DNA of 64,000 nucleotides from DSVZ01 sp964568145. Lineage in GTDB: Bacteria; Verrucomicrobiota; Verrucomicrobiia; Limisphaerales; J093. A program made the position numbers and the translations under genes. Position 1 is the first letter of the stretch, and each line of letters opens with the position of its first letter. Under the pieces are notes generated by a model that saw nothing but the letters and a program-made list of their open reading frames with translations, had not been told where the DNA came from and made no database searches. Shown in pieces: positions 44,300-52,368 of this stretch. The stretch spans positions 117,207 to 181,206 of the forward strand of contig CAZMOZ010000009.1 of assembly GCA_964568145.1 (NCBI GenBank), written 5' to 3'.

Positions 44300-44599
44300 G
44301 CGGACGGTATCCCCGGAAGCGGCCGGGCTGACAAACACAATTCCCGCAGCCGCAAGTGGCGCGGGCACAGACCGCACGCCTCCAGCCAGGTGTGAGCGGA
44401 AACGTGACGCCAGGGTTGGCGTTCAGCCCCCGGGACAAACCGGCCAGTGTACCGGGAGCGCTGGCACCTCTGCCAGCACACACGAGCGGTGGAATTCGCC
44501 GGCATGGAAGCTGGCGCTCCCGGTGACGACGCGCCACATCTTGCTTGCCGAATTGAAATTCGCCTTGCGCGGCCGCGGCCGGCAGCCGAGAAGCGGTTC

Positions 44600-45046
44600 A
44601 TGCCAACCGATTCAACTGAGGCGCCGGTTCCCGCCGTGCTGGTCCGCCACGAAGATTCCGCGCCGCGCGAGCGCAGCACGTGCGGGTGGCGTCACCGGCT
44701 GTTGAGCCGCGAGGACGCCGCGCGCGGGCTGGCCGCCTGGGCGCACGCGGTGGACATTGCCGGCGCCCGCCCGCATTACCACCGGCGCAGCACCGAGCTT
44801 TACTACGTGCTCGCGGGTGAGGGCGCGGTGGTCCTCGACGGCGTGGAACACCCGGTGCGGCGCGGCTCGATCGTCCACATTCCGCCCGGCGTGGTGCATG
44901 GCGCGAAAGGACGGATGCGCGTGCTGGTGATCGGCATCCCGGACATCGCCGAGGACGACCTGTTCTTCCCGGACGAGCCGGCTGCGAAGTCCGAAGTCCC
45001 GCAAACCCGAAAACCGAAGTTGGGCAGGCGGGACGCACTGCGCTAG
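44600..45046 (+). CDS. Cupin-domain protein ending in a repeat
   Basis: The 148-residue protein has a single cupin fold. Motif 1 is GARPHYHRRSTELYYVLAGEG with two histidines and a glutamate for metal binding, and motif 2 is IVHIPPGVVHGAKG with the third histidine. The ATG at 44600 follows a plausible start. The last dozen residues (TRKPKLGRRDALR) and the TAG stop are encoded by a palindromic element, so the natural C-terminus was probably shorter or different. Cupins of this kind bind sugars or act as small isomerases and dioxygenases; no substrate is evident. Confidence 0.82.
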   Translation: MPTDSTEAPVPAVLVRHEDSAPRERSTCGWRHRLLSREDAARGLAAWAHAVDIAGARPHYHRRSTELYYVLAGEGAVVLDGVEHPVRRGSIVHIPPGVVHGAKGRMRVLVIGIPDIAEDDLFFPDEPAAKSEVPQTRKPKLGRRDALR

Positions 45047-45069
45047 GCCAACTTCGGTTTGCGGGGTGA
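45003..45069. repeat. Palindromic intergenic element, copy 8, overlapping a gene end
   Basis: The arms CCCGAAAACCGAAGTTGGG and CCAACTTCGGTTTGCGGGG flank the core. It encodes the C-terminal end and stop of the cupin gene and lies between it and the convergent FadL-like gene. Confidence 0.82.
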
Positions 45070-45205
45070 GCCGGTGGCGTGGCCACGGGGCGCCGACCAA
45101 GCAACCCACTTCTTCCCAAGCGCCAGAGGACTGGCGCATTCCCCGAGCCGGCACCCGGCGTCCCAGACCCGGCAAGCATGGAGTGTCCTGGAGTCCGGCC
45201 AGCGG

Positions 45206-46537
45206 TTAGAACGAGTAGCGGTAGCTGGCGCTGATCAGGTGGACGGTGATCTCGTAATCGCCGTTGTAGGCCGGGTTGACGTTGTTGCGGATGTTCCGCT
45301 CGTCGTAGAGGACCGCCCCGTAGGCCACCGCCAGCCCGTGATGGCCGCGGCGCCAGCTCAAGCCCACCGTGAGCACGTTCTGGTCGGCATCGGGAATCGT
45401 GGGTGAGTAGGTCTCATCCGGGATGGGGCTTTGGAAGTACTGGTAGCCAAAGCGCAGGTTCCAGTCTTGGTGAAACTGCCAGCCAGCCGCGATGCCGGCG
45501 GTGAAGGTGTCATCCCAGTTTTGCGGCACGCTGGCGGCCACGCCGGGCAGCGTCGCGCCGGTTTTGACCGGCAGCGATTCGAACCGGGAGAACTGGATCC
45601 ATTCCGCGTCGGCCTCGATCCGCCAGGCGTCGCCGAGGCGGACGCCGTAGCCCACCTGGACCATGGTGGGAAAAGCCACGGTGCTGTCGAAGTCGCTTAC
45701 GGCCGGGATCAATGGCGCGAGCGGCGCCGGAATCTCGCTGGCGCGGAACGTGCCGGAGTAATCAACGTCCATCGGTGCGCGGCAGACCGCCGCCAGGCGA
45801 TGCCCCGGCACAAATTCCCAAGTCACGCCGAAGTTGCCGCTTACGCCCACGCCGTCGCCCTTGGCCTCCAGCAGGCCGTCCGGGGCGGCGGGGTTGCCGA
45901 TGATCAGGCCCCAGGGATAGGCTTGTTCGAGTGACAGTTGCGACCACATCACATCGAGGCCGGCGCCCAAGGACAGGTTGTCGTGGACGCGCCAGGCCAC
46001 CGAGGGGTTCACGTTGATCGTGATCAACTCGGCAAAATGCGGCGCGAGATACCGGAAATAGCCGTCTTCCGGCAATTCGGTGGACAGGCCGAAAGGCGAA
46101 GTCACCCCCAGGCCCAGCGCCCAGCGGGAGTCCGGCAGGGGCCAGGCGGCAAAGGCGGCGGGGAGGAACTTCCACGGTTCGTGCGTTTCCTCGGTGACGC
46201 CCTGCGGGGAGGTGTAATCCACGCTGGCGTAAACGAAACCCTGCTCGTAGGCCAGTTCCGGTGCTTGCAGGTCGGTCAGGTTCGCCGGATTGTGCTGCAC
46301 GGCGCTGGCGTCGTCCACGTGCGCAATCCGGCCGCCGGAACGTCCCAGGCCGAAGGTGCCTGTGGTGGGGTTGCGGAAGCCCTCCGCCACCGCCGGCAGG
46401 GCAAGCGCCGGCAGGAGCAGCCAGGCGGTGTGAGCCCGGGTCGGGCGAGCGGCGGGGCGCCGGCGGGAGGGTTGGGCGCGCCGGGCGGCCCCGCAACGTG
46501 CTTGAGAAGTTAAACCCTGGGGATTGACTTTGGTCAT
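45206..46537 (-). CDS. OmpP1/FadL-family outer-membrane porin
   Basis: The 443-residue protein has a long basic leader and a signal peptide (AWLLLPALALPAVA), then the FadL pattern: DDASAVQHNPANLTDL near the N-terminus of the mature protein. Alternating beta strands follow, with a terminal aromatic (SASYRYSF). FadL proteins let long-chain fatty acids and other hydrophobic molecules cross the outer membrane. It is divergent from the methyltransferase gene at 46755, about 217 bases apart. That neighbour is likely to act on a fatty-acid signal, so a link is suggested. The ATG at 46537 was chosen; an ATG at 46579 is possible. Confidence 0.88.
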   Translation of the reverse strand: MTKVNPQGLTSQARCGAARRAQPSRRRPAARPTRAHTAWLLLPALALPAVAEGFRNPTTGTFGLGRSGGRIAHVDDASAVQHNPANLTDLQAPELAYEQGFVYASVDYTSPQGVTEETHEPWKFLPAAFAAWPLPDSRWALGLGVTSPFGLSTELPEDGYFRYLAPHFAELITINVNPSVAWRVHDNLSLGAGLDVMWSQLSLEQAYPWGLIIGNPAAPDGLLEAKGDGVGVSGNFGVTWEFVPGHRLAAVCRAPMDVDYSGTFRASEIPAPLAPLIPAVSDFDSTVAFPTMVQVGYGVRLGDAWRIEADAEWIQFSRFESLPVKTGATLPGVAASVPQNWDDTFTAGIAAGWQFHQDWNLRFGYQYFQSPIPDETYSPTIPDADQNVLTVGLSWRRGHHGLAVAYGAVLYDERNIRNNVNPAYNGDYEITVHLISASYRYSF

Positions 46538-46584
46538 GTTATTGATGTAATGAACGCAGATGTTGGGTGCGGTGAACATATTTT

Positions 46585-46610
46585 GACGCCCTTATCAGGG
46601 TTTGGGCGTC
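46585..46610. promoter_or_regulatory. Inverted repeat in the divergent porin/methyltransferase region
   Basis: GACGCCC (46585-46591) and GGGCGTC (46604-46610) form a perfect seven-base inverted repeat with a 12-base centre. It lies between the FadL-like and methyltransferase genes, in the only divergent spacer of this block. It could be an operator for a shared regulator or a hairpin in one leader. Confidence 0.4.
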
Positions 46611-46754
46611 GCCCCATGCCGTCACGCCGTCCGACACGGGGAAATAACAAAACGCAGGCGAAAGCACAAGCAACAGCCGCAGGGTTGGGCGAAATCCGGG
46701 AAAACGGGCCGGTGATCAGACGCGCGGACGGCCAGTTTGCCGGAGGGTAGGGCT

Positions 46755-48200
46755 ATGGCGATGGAAAGCAGACCGGTCATCTCACCGACAGGCGAAGGCG
46801 AGTCCTTGGTGATGTTCCACAACAGCCAGGGCGGAGATGCACGGGGTACTTTGCTGCGACTCACCCGCGATGAAGCGGTGTTCGAGGTTTACAACCCGTA
46901 CAGCATCGTCCAGGCGTCCGAGGTCTTGGACAGCTTCCAAGTTTTCATGACGGACCGCCTGGTTTATTCGGGCCGAGCGGTGGTTCAGGGCTTGGTGAAC
47001 ACCGGCCTGATGCTCGTCTGCGACGTGAGTCTGGACGAGGGGTGGGTGGATGCTGACATCTTCCTGCCGATCAACGAGCACACGCGGCTCCTCGGCGAGT
47101 TCAATGCCTTCCAAAGCGAGTGGCAGCGCGTCCAGCAAATCCTCCCGGCCTACAAGGTGGTGGTGGCCGACGTCGGCAGCTTTTTCCTGGACCTGCGCCG
47201 CTGGCTCGAACGCATCGAGCTGGGCATCCGGTCCTGCCCCAACACCGACCGCGGCCTGCTGGAGCGCGAGGTGATCGAGCAGTTGCGGCCGGAGGTGTTG
47301 CCGGCCATTGACCGGTTGTTCCTCCGCTTCGAGGAGGTCGCCAACACGGTTTCCGAGGACCTCCTGCCGCTTCACCGCACTTACGTGAAGCGCCAGTTGC
47401 ATCCGTTCGTGCTCTCGGCGCCGTTTGCCTACCGCACGTACCAGAAGCCGCTGGGTTACGCCGGCGATTACGAGATGGTGAACATGATCCTGGGCGACCC
47501 GTTCCTGGGCGGCTCCCTGTTTGCCAAGGTGCTGAACGTCTGGCTGCTGGCGCAGCCTTCCGCCCAGGCGCACCGCAACCGGGTCACTTTCCTGGCGGAC
47601 CAGCTGGAATCCGAGGTCAAGCGGGTGGCAGGCAAGGGGCGACGGGCCCGCGTGCTCAACCTCGGCTGCGGGCCGGCGGGCGAAGTGCAGCGCTTCCTGG
47701 CCCTGAGCCCGGTGGCGGATCTGGCGGATCTGGTGCTGCTGGACTTCAACGACGAAACCCTGGACTACGTGCGCCGGGTCCTGGGGGAAATCCTCGAACT
47801 GCACCACCGCCAGACCCGGTTGAGCTTCGAGAAACGCTCCGTCCACCAGATTCTCAAGGAATCCGGGCGCGCGCCGGATGCCTCCGTGGCCCGCGGGTAC
47901 GACCTCATTTACTGCGCGGGGCTGTTTGACTACCTGTCCGACCGCATCTGCAAGCGGTTGATGACTTACTTTTACGAACTGCTCGCGCCGGAGGGCCTGC
48001 TGATTGCGACGAACGTGGACGCCTCCAACCCGAACCGCAACAGCATGGACCTGATCCTGGAATGGCATCTGATCTACCGCACGCTCGCGCAATTGAAGGA
48101 GCTGGCCCCGGAGCAGGCGGATCCGGACAACTGCCGGGTTGAATCTGATCCCACCGGTGTCAATATCTTCATCGAAGTCCGCAAGCCGCGTGAATCCTGA
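46755..48200 (+). CDS. PhcB-like SAM-dependent methyltransferase with PilZ-like N-terminus
   Basis: The protein of 481 residues has an N-terminal domain of about 100 residues (RGTLLRLTRDEAVFEVYNP, VYSGRAVVQGLVNTG) resembling PilZ-like c-di-GMP receptors. A helical linker and a class I methyltransferase domain follow, with the SAM loop VLNLGCGPAGEVQRF (about residues 300-314). The stretch KPLGYAGDYEMVNMI before it is a mark of proteins annotated as 3-hydroxypalmitate methyl ester synthases (PhcB). GGAGGG precedes the ATG. The kinase gene begins inside its last codons. The reaction is inferred from family resemblance and gene order. Confidence 0.8.
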   Translation: MAMESRPVISPTGEGESLVMFHNSQGGDARGTLLRLTRDEAVFEVYNPYSIVQASEVLDSFQVFMTDRLVYSGRAVVQGLVNTGLMLVCDVSLDEGWVDADIFLPINEHTRLLGEFNAFQSEWQRVQQILPAYKVVVADVGSFFLDLRRWLERIELGIRSCPNTDRGLLEREVIEQLRPEVLPAIDRLFLRFEEVANTVSEDLLPLHRTYVKRQLHPFVLSAPFAYRTYQKPLGYAGDYEMVNMILGDPFLGGSLFAKVLNVWLLAQPSAQAHRNRVTFLADQLESEVKRVAGKGRRARVLNLGCGPAGEVQRFLALSPVADLADLVLLDFNDETLDYVRRVLGEILELHHRQTRLSFEKRSVHQILKESGRAPDASVARGYDLIYCAGLFDYLSDRICKRLMTYFYELLAPEGLLIATNVDASNPNRNSMDLILEWHLIYRTLAQLKELAPEQADPDNCRVESDPTGVNIFIEVRKPRES

Positions 48201-50979
48201 CACCACCAGCCCGCACCCCGTTGACCACGACGGGGACCCGGAGTTTCGCGCCGCCTGGCAGGCGAACGAGCGCGAGGTGCGCGTCCGCACCGGCAAGCTG
48301 GCCTGCGCCCTGGTGATCGTGCTCATGCCGGTGGGGGCGGTGCTGGACTGGCTGGTGCTGGGCCACTTCGACGCCGTGTTCTTCGGACTGCGCGCGTTGT
48401 GCTCGATGCTGGTTGGCGGGGTGCTTGCCCTGCACTACCTCAATTTCACCATCGGCTATTACCGGATGCTCCAGCAGTTGATCGTGATCCTGCCGGCGGC
48501 GTTCATGAGCCTGATGATCTACCTCATCAACAGCGGCATCGTGGACGTGGGCGACAACCACAAGGCCTTCCTCAGTTTCTCGCCGTACTACGCCGGATTG
48601 AACCTCATCCTGGTGGCGCTGAGCGCGGTCGGCCACTGGAACTTCCGCGACAGCCTGACTTCGGTGACCTGCGTCATTGGCCTGTACCTGCTGGCCGAAT
48701 GGCCCAGGCAGTTGTTGACCCCGGCCATGGCTTCCAACCTGTACTTCCTGGTCCTCACCGGCATCATCGTGGTGGCCGGAAACCGGGTGTTCAACCAGCT
48801 CGCGTTTCGCGAATTCCTCTCACGGCACCAACTCGACCGGAGCCGGCGCGCCGCCGAGGAGGCCAACCGCAAGCTGCTCGAGCTGGACCGCGTCAAGAAC
48901 CGCTTCTTCGCCAACATCAGCCACGAATTGCGCACGCCGCTCACGCTGCTGCTGGCGCCCCTCGAGAGCCTCCTCAACGACCGGCGGGTCCGGCAGGACG
49001 CCGCCATGGTCAAGCATCTCCAGAGCATGCACGCCAACGGCCTGCGGCTGCTGCGCCTGATCAACGACCTGCTCGATCTGGTGCGGCTGGAATCGGGCAC
49101 GATGGAGATCAATCGCGAGCCCATCGCGATGAAGGAATTCCTGAACGGCCTGGTCAGCGCCGTGCGCAACGTGGCGGAAGACCGCCACATCCGGGTCAAC
49201 GTGCAGGTCGCGGACGACGTGGGCTCCGTGCTCGCCGACCTCGACAAGCTGGAGAAGATCCTGCTCAACCTGGTCTTCAACGCGCTGAAATTCACACCGG
49301 CCGGCGGCCGGGTGGACATCACCTGCAGCCGCGAAAACAACGAACTGCGCCTGCGCGTCTGCGACAACGGCATGGGCATCGCCCCGGAGAAACAGCCCTT
49401 CGTGTTCCAGCGGTTCTGGCAGGGCGACGTCTCCGCCCAGCGGAAATATCAGGGCACCGGCATCGGCTTGGCGCTGGTGAAGGAATTGACCGAAATCCAG
49501 CAGGGCCGGGTCGAGGTCGAGAGCGAACTGGGATTGGGCACCCGGTTCACGGTGCATCTGCCCTACCTGCTTCCGCCCGCGAGCACGGAAGCTGAAACGA
49601 CGGGCGACGCCGGTTCACCCGCCACCAAGACGCCCGCCGCCAAACCCGCCGCGGCGCATCCCCCGCCGGACACCCAGTGGCTGCACGGTCTTTACCGGCG
49701 GGCCGAGTTGCTGCCCACCTTCAGCCTCCTGCAAGACACGGTCCGCCCGACCCCGCTGGCCGACGCTCGCAACCTGCCGCAAATCCTCGTGGCCGACGAC
49801 GAGCCGGACATGCTGCGCTTCCTGCACGCGCAACTGGCGGAGGAATACCGCGTGATCGAGGCGATGGACGGCGAGCAAGCCCTCGCGCTCGCCCGGCAAT
49901 ATCTCCCGGACGCCGTGCTGTGTGACATGATGATGCCCGGAGCCGACGGCCTGAGCGTGTGCCGCCAGTTGCGCCAGAGCACGCCCACCAAGGCCATCCC
50001 GGTGCTGCTGATCACCGCCCGCGCCGACGAGGAAACCAAGCTGGCCGCGCTGGACGCCGGCGCCAGCGATTTCCTCACCAAGCCGTTTTCCGTGACCGAA
50101 CTACGGGTGCGGCTGCGGAACCTCGTGAACGGCTCGCGGCAGCAGCGCCAACTGGCCCGGCAGAACCAGGTGCTCGAATCCACGCTGGCCCAGCTCAAGG
50201 AGACCGAGACCCAGTTGGTGGGCGCCGAAAAGATGGCGGCCTTGGGCCGCCTGAGCGCGGGCCTGATGCACGAGGTCAGCAACCCGCTGAATTTCCTCAA
50301 GACCAGCCTCCACTGTCTGCGAAACCGCCTGCCCCAACTGCCCGAAAACCAGCGCCCGCTCTTCAACGAGGTCCTCACCGACGTCGAGGACGGGCTGGCG
50401 CGGGTGCAGGGCATCGTGGGCGACCTCCGCACCTTTGCGCATCCGGACCCCACCCAGCGCGACGGAGTCAGCGTGGAGGGGCTGGTCGCCGTGGCGTTGC
50501 GCTTCCTGCGGCAGGAACTGCGCACCGGCGTGCGCCTGGAGCAAAACCTGGCGCCGGGGCACACCATCTTTGCCAACCGGAACCAGATGGTGCACGTCCT
50601 GTTGAACCTGCTGCAAAACTCGATCTACGCCGTCAAGCGCAAGCAATACGCCGGCGGCGAACCCTGCGTGCGCATCGAAAGCGGCAGCCGCAACGGCATG
50701 GACTATCTGATTGTCCGCGACAATGGGCCAGGCGTGCGGCCGGAGCACCTGGACAAGCTCTTCGAGCCGTTCTTCACCACCAAGGAGGTCGGGGAAGGCA
50801 TTGGCCTGGGGCTGAGCATTTGTTACCGCATCGTCCAGCAGCACGGCGGCCGGATCAGCGTGGACAGCCGCCCCGGAGAATACTGTCAGTTCACCATCGA
50901 ATTGCCACGGCGCGAGGCCTCGCTGGCGCGCGAACCCGCGACGCCGGCCTGCGCGCCCCCCCTCCAGGCCGCCGCCTGA
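48190..50979 (+). CDS. Membrane hybrid histidine kinase, PhcS-like position
   Basis: The 929-residue kinase has about six N-terminal transmembrane segments (about residues 35-205) with no large periplasmic domain, which suits sensing of a hydrophobic ligand in the membrane. Then comes a HisKA domain (FFANISHELRTPLTLL, His245) and an ATPase domain with N, G1 (DNGMGI) and G2 (GTGIGLAL) boxes. A receiver domain follows with phospho-acceptor Asp579 (LCDMMMPGADG), and then a second kinase unit with His694 (LSAGLMHEVSNPLNFL) and its own ATPase domain (RDNGPGVRPEHLDKLFEPFF). The GTG at 48190 overlaps the preceding stop. Confidence 0.9.
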   Translation: MNPDTTSPHPVDHDGDPEFRAAWQANEREVRVRTGKLACALVIVLMPVGAVLDWLVLGHFDAVFFGLRALCSMLVGGVLALHYLNFTIGYYRMLQQLIVILPAAFMSLMIYLINSGIVDVGDNHKAFLSFSPYYAGLNLILVALSAVGHWNFRDSLTSVTCVIGLYLLAEWPRQLLTPAMASNLYFLVLTGIIVVAGNRVFNQLAFREFLSRHQLDRSRRAAEEANRKLLELDRVKNRFFANISHELRTPLTLLLAPLESLLNDRRVRQDAAMVKHLQSMHANGLRLLRLINDLLDLVRLESGTMEINREPIAMKEFLNGLVSAVRNVAEDRHIRVNVQVADDVGSVLADLDKLEKILLNLVFNALKFTPAGGRVDITCSRENNELRLRVCDNGMGIAPEKQPFVFQRFWQGDVSAQRKYQGTGIGLALVKELTEIQQGRVEVESELGLGTRFTVHLPYLLPPASTEAETTGDAGSPATKTPAAKPAAAHPPPDTQWLHGLYRRAELLPTFSLLQDTVRPTPLADARNLPQILVADDEPDMLRFLHAQLAEEYRVIEAMDGEQALALARQYLPDAVLCDMMMPGADGLSVCRQLRQSTPTKAIPVLLITARADEETKLAALDAGASDFLTKPFSVTELRVRLRNLVNGSRQQRQLARQNQVLESTLAQLKETETQLVGAEKMAALGRLSAGLMHEVSNPLNFLKTSLHCLRNRLPQLPENQRPLFNEVLTDVEDGLARVQGIVGDLRTFAHPDPTQRDGVSVEGLVAVALRFLRQELRTGVRLEQNLAPGHTIFANRNQMVHVLLNLLQNSIYAVKRKQYAGGEPCVRIESGSRNGMDYLIVRDNGPGVRPEHLDKLFEPFFTTKEVGEGIGLGLSICYRIVQQHGGRISVDSRPGEYCQFTIELPRREASLAREPATPACAPPLQAAA

Positions 50980-50992
50980 AATCTGCCGAGTT

Positions 50993-52261
50993 ATGCAAAC
51001 GACCTACGATTACCAACGCTACCTGGTCCTGTATGTGGACGACGAGGACTTGTCGCTGAAATATTTCTCGCGCGCTTTTGGCGACCAGTTCCGCATCCTC
51101 ACCGCCCGCAACGTGGCCGAGGGCCTCAAGCTGGTGCAGGCGCACGCGCACGAGCTGGGTCTGCTGCTCACCGATCAGCGCATGCCCGGCGGCAACGGCA
51201 CCGAGCTGCTCGAACGCGCGCGCCAGATCGCGCCCCGCGCCGTCCGCATCCTCGTCACCGCCTACGCCGACCTCGAGTCCGCCATCCAGGCGGTCAACAC
51301 CGGCGCCATTTACAAGTACATCACCAAGCCTTGGGAACCGCGCGACCTCGAAGCCACACTCAAGCGCGCCCTCGAATTCTACATCGTCCAGAACGAGCGC
51401 GATCAGCTCCTGCGCGAAAAGCTCTCCGTCCTGCACGACTTGGTGATCCGGGACCGCGTCATCAGCCTCGGCGTGGCCGCCTCCGGCCTGGGCCATTACG
51501 TGCGCAACGCGCTGGTGGCGGTGCAGACCTTTCTGGACTTGGCACCGCGCCGGCTCGAGGAGGAAACCCTGGCCACCGACCAGGTCCGCAACCCGCGCTT
51601 CTGGCACAACTTTTATCAGCACGCGCGGGCGCAGGTGGAGCGCATCACCGGGATGCTTCAGTTCCTCAACAACGCCGCCGAGCCCACCGCCGCGCTGTTC
51701 ACGCCGGGGATTTCCCTGCCGCATCTGGTGAAAGGCCGGTTCGCGGCGGCGCAGCCCCAGTTTGCCGCCCGTTCGCTGGCCACCCATCTGCAAATCCCTG
51801 AAGATCTGCCCCCAATGGTGGCGGACAAGGCCCGGCTCGAGAAACTCTTCGACTTCCTTTTCGAGGAAGAGGTGACCGCCCTGCCCGAGGGTGGCTGCTT
51901 CTGGCTTTCCGCCCGGCTGGTCAAAGGCGCCGGCGGCGCGCCGGACGAGGTTGAACTGACTTTCGAGGACAACGGGCCGGGAGTGTCGGGGGATTCTTTG
52001 CGGGCCTTGTTTGATCCCTTTTATGCACGGTCCGGCGACCCCCGCCAATCGGGCATCCGGTTGATGGCCTGTTACTTCATCGTCCATCACCACAACGGAC
52101 GGATCCGCCTGGAGCAGCGGTCGGTGGGGAGCGGCATGAAGCTCCTCGTCAACCTCCCGGTCCAGCCACCCGCCACCCCGCCGCGACTCAACGAGGAGGA
52201 ATTCCTCCAGCGGGTGCTGCTGAACGACCGGCTGTGGGAGAAAATCCTGTCAGGAGCTTAA
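50993..52261 (+). CDS. Response regulator with histidine-kinase-like C-terminus, PhcR/PhcQ-like
   Basis: The 422-residue protein begins with a receiver domain: acidic pair YVDDED, phospho-acceptor Asp61 (LLLTDQRMPGGNG) and the conserved lysine in KYITKPWEP. The C-terminal part has a degenerate dimerisation region (SGLGHYVRNALVAV, His168) and an ATPase-like domain with an FEDNGPGVSGDSLRALFDPF motif. The G2 box is weak. It has no DNA-binding domain, so output is by phosphotransfer or protein contact. It starts 13 bases after the hybrid kinase stop. This order matches the phc locus. Confidence 0.87.
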   Translation: MQTTYDYQRYLVLYVDDEDLSLKYFSRAFGDQFRILTARNVAEGLKLVQAHAHELGLLLTDQRMPGGNGTELLERARQIAPRAVRILVTAYADLESAIQAVNTGAIYKYITKPWEPRDLEATLKRALEFYIVQNERDQLLREKLSVLHDLVIRDRVISLGVAASGLGHYVRNALVAVQTFLDLAPRRLEEETLATDQVRNPRFWHNFYQHARAQVERITGMLQFLNNAAEPTAALFTPGISLPHLVKGRFAAAQPQFAARSLATHLQIPEDLPPMVADKARLEKLFDFLFEEEVTALPEGGCFWLSARLVKGAGGAPDEVELTFEDNGPGVSGDSLRALFDPFYARSGDPRQSGIRLMACYFIVHHHNGRIRLEQRSVGSGMKLLVNLPVQPPATPPRLNEEEFLQRVLLNDRLWEKILSGA

Positions 52262-52368
52262 TCCTTTTAAGGGGGAAGTGGGTACACTTTTCGCTTCCCA
52301 CCCGACTTGGATTCGGGTAATCAACCGGGCGATGAACCGGCCCGGTTGAACTTGGATCCGTCAAGCTT

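Noticed and set aside
44299..44377. Upstream GTG as symporter start
   Set aside because: The Shine-Dalgarno-like GGAGG is one base from the codon and the added residues do not resemble the family; kept only as an alternative.
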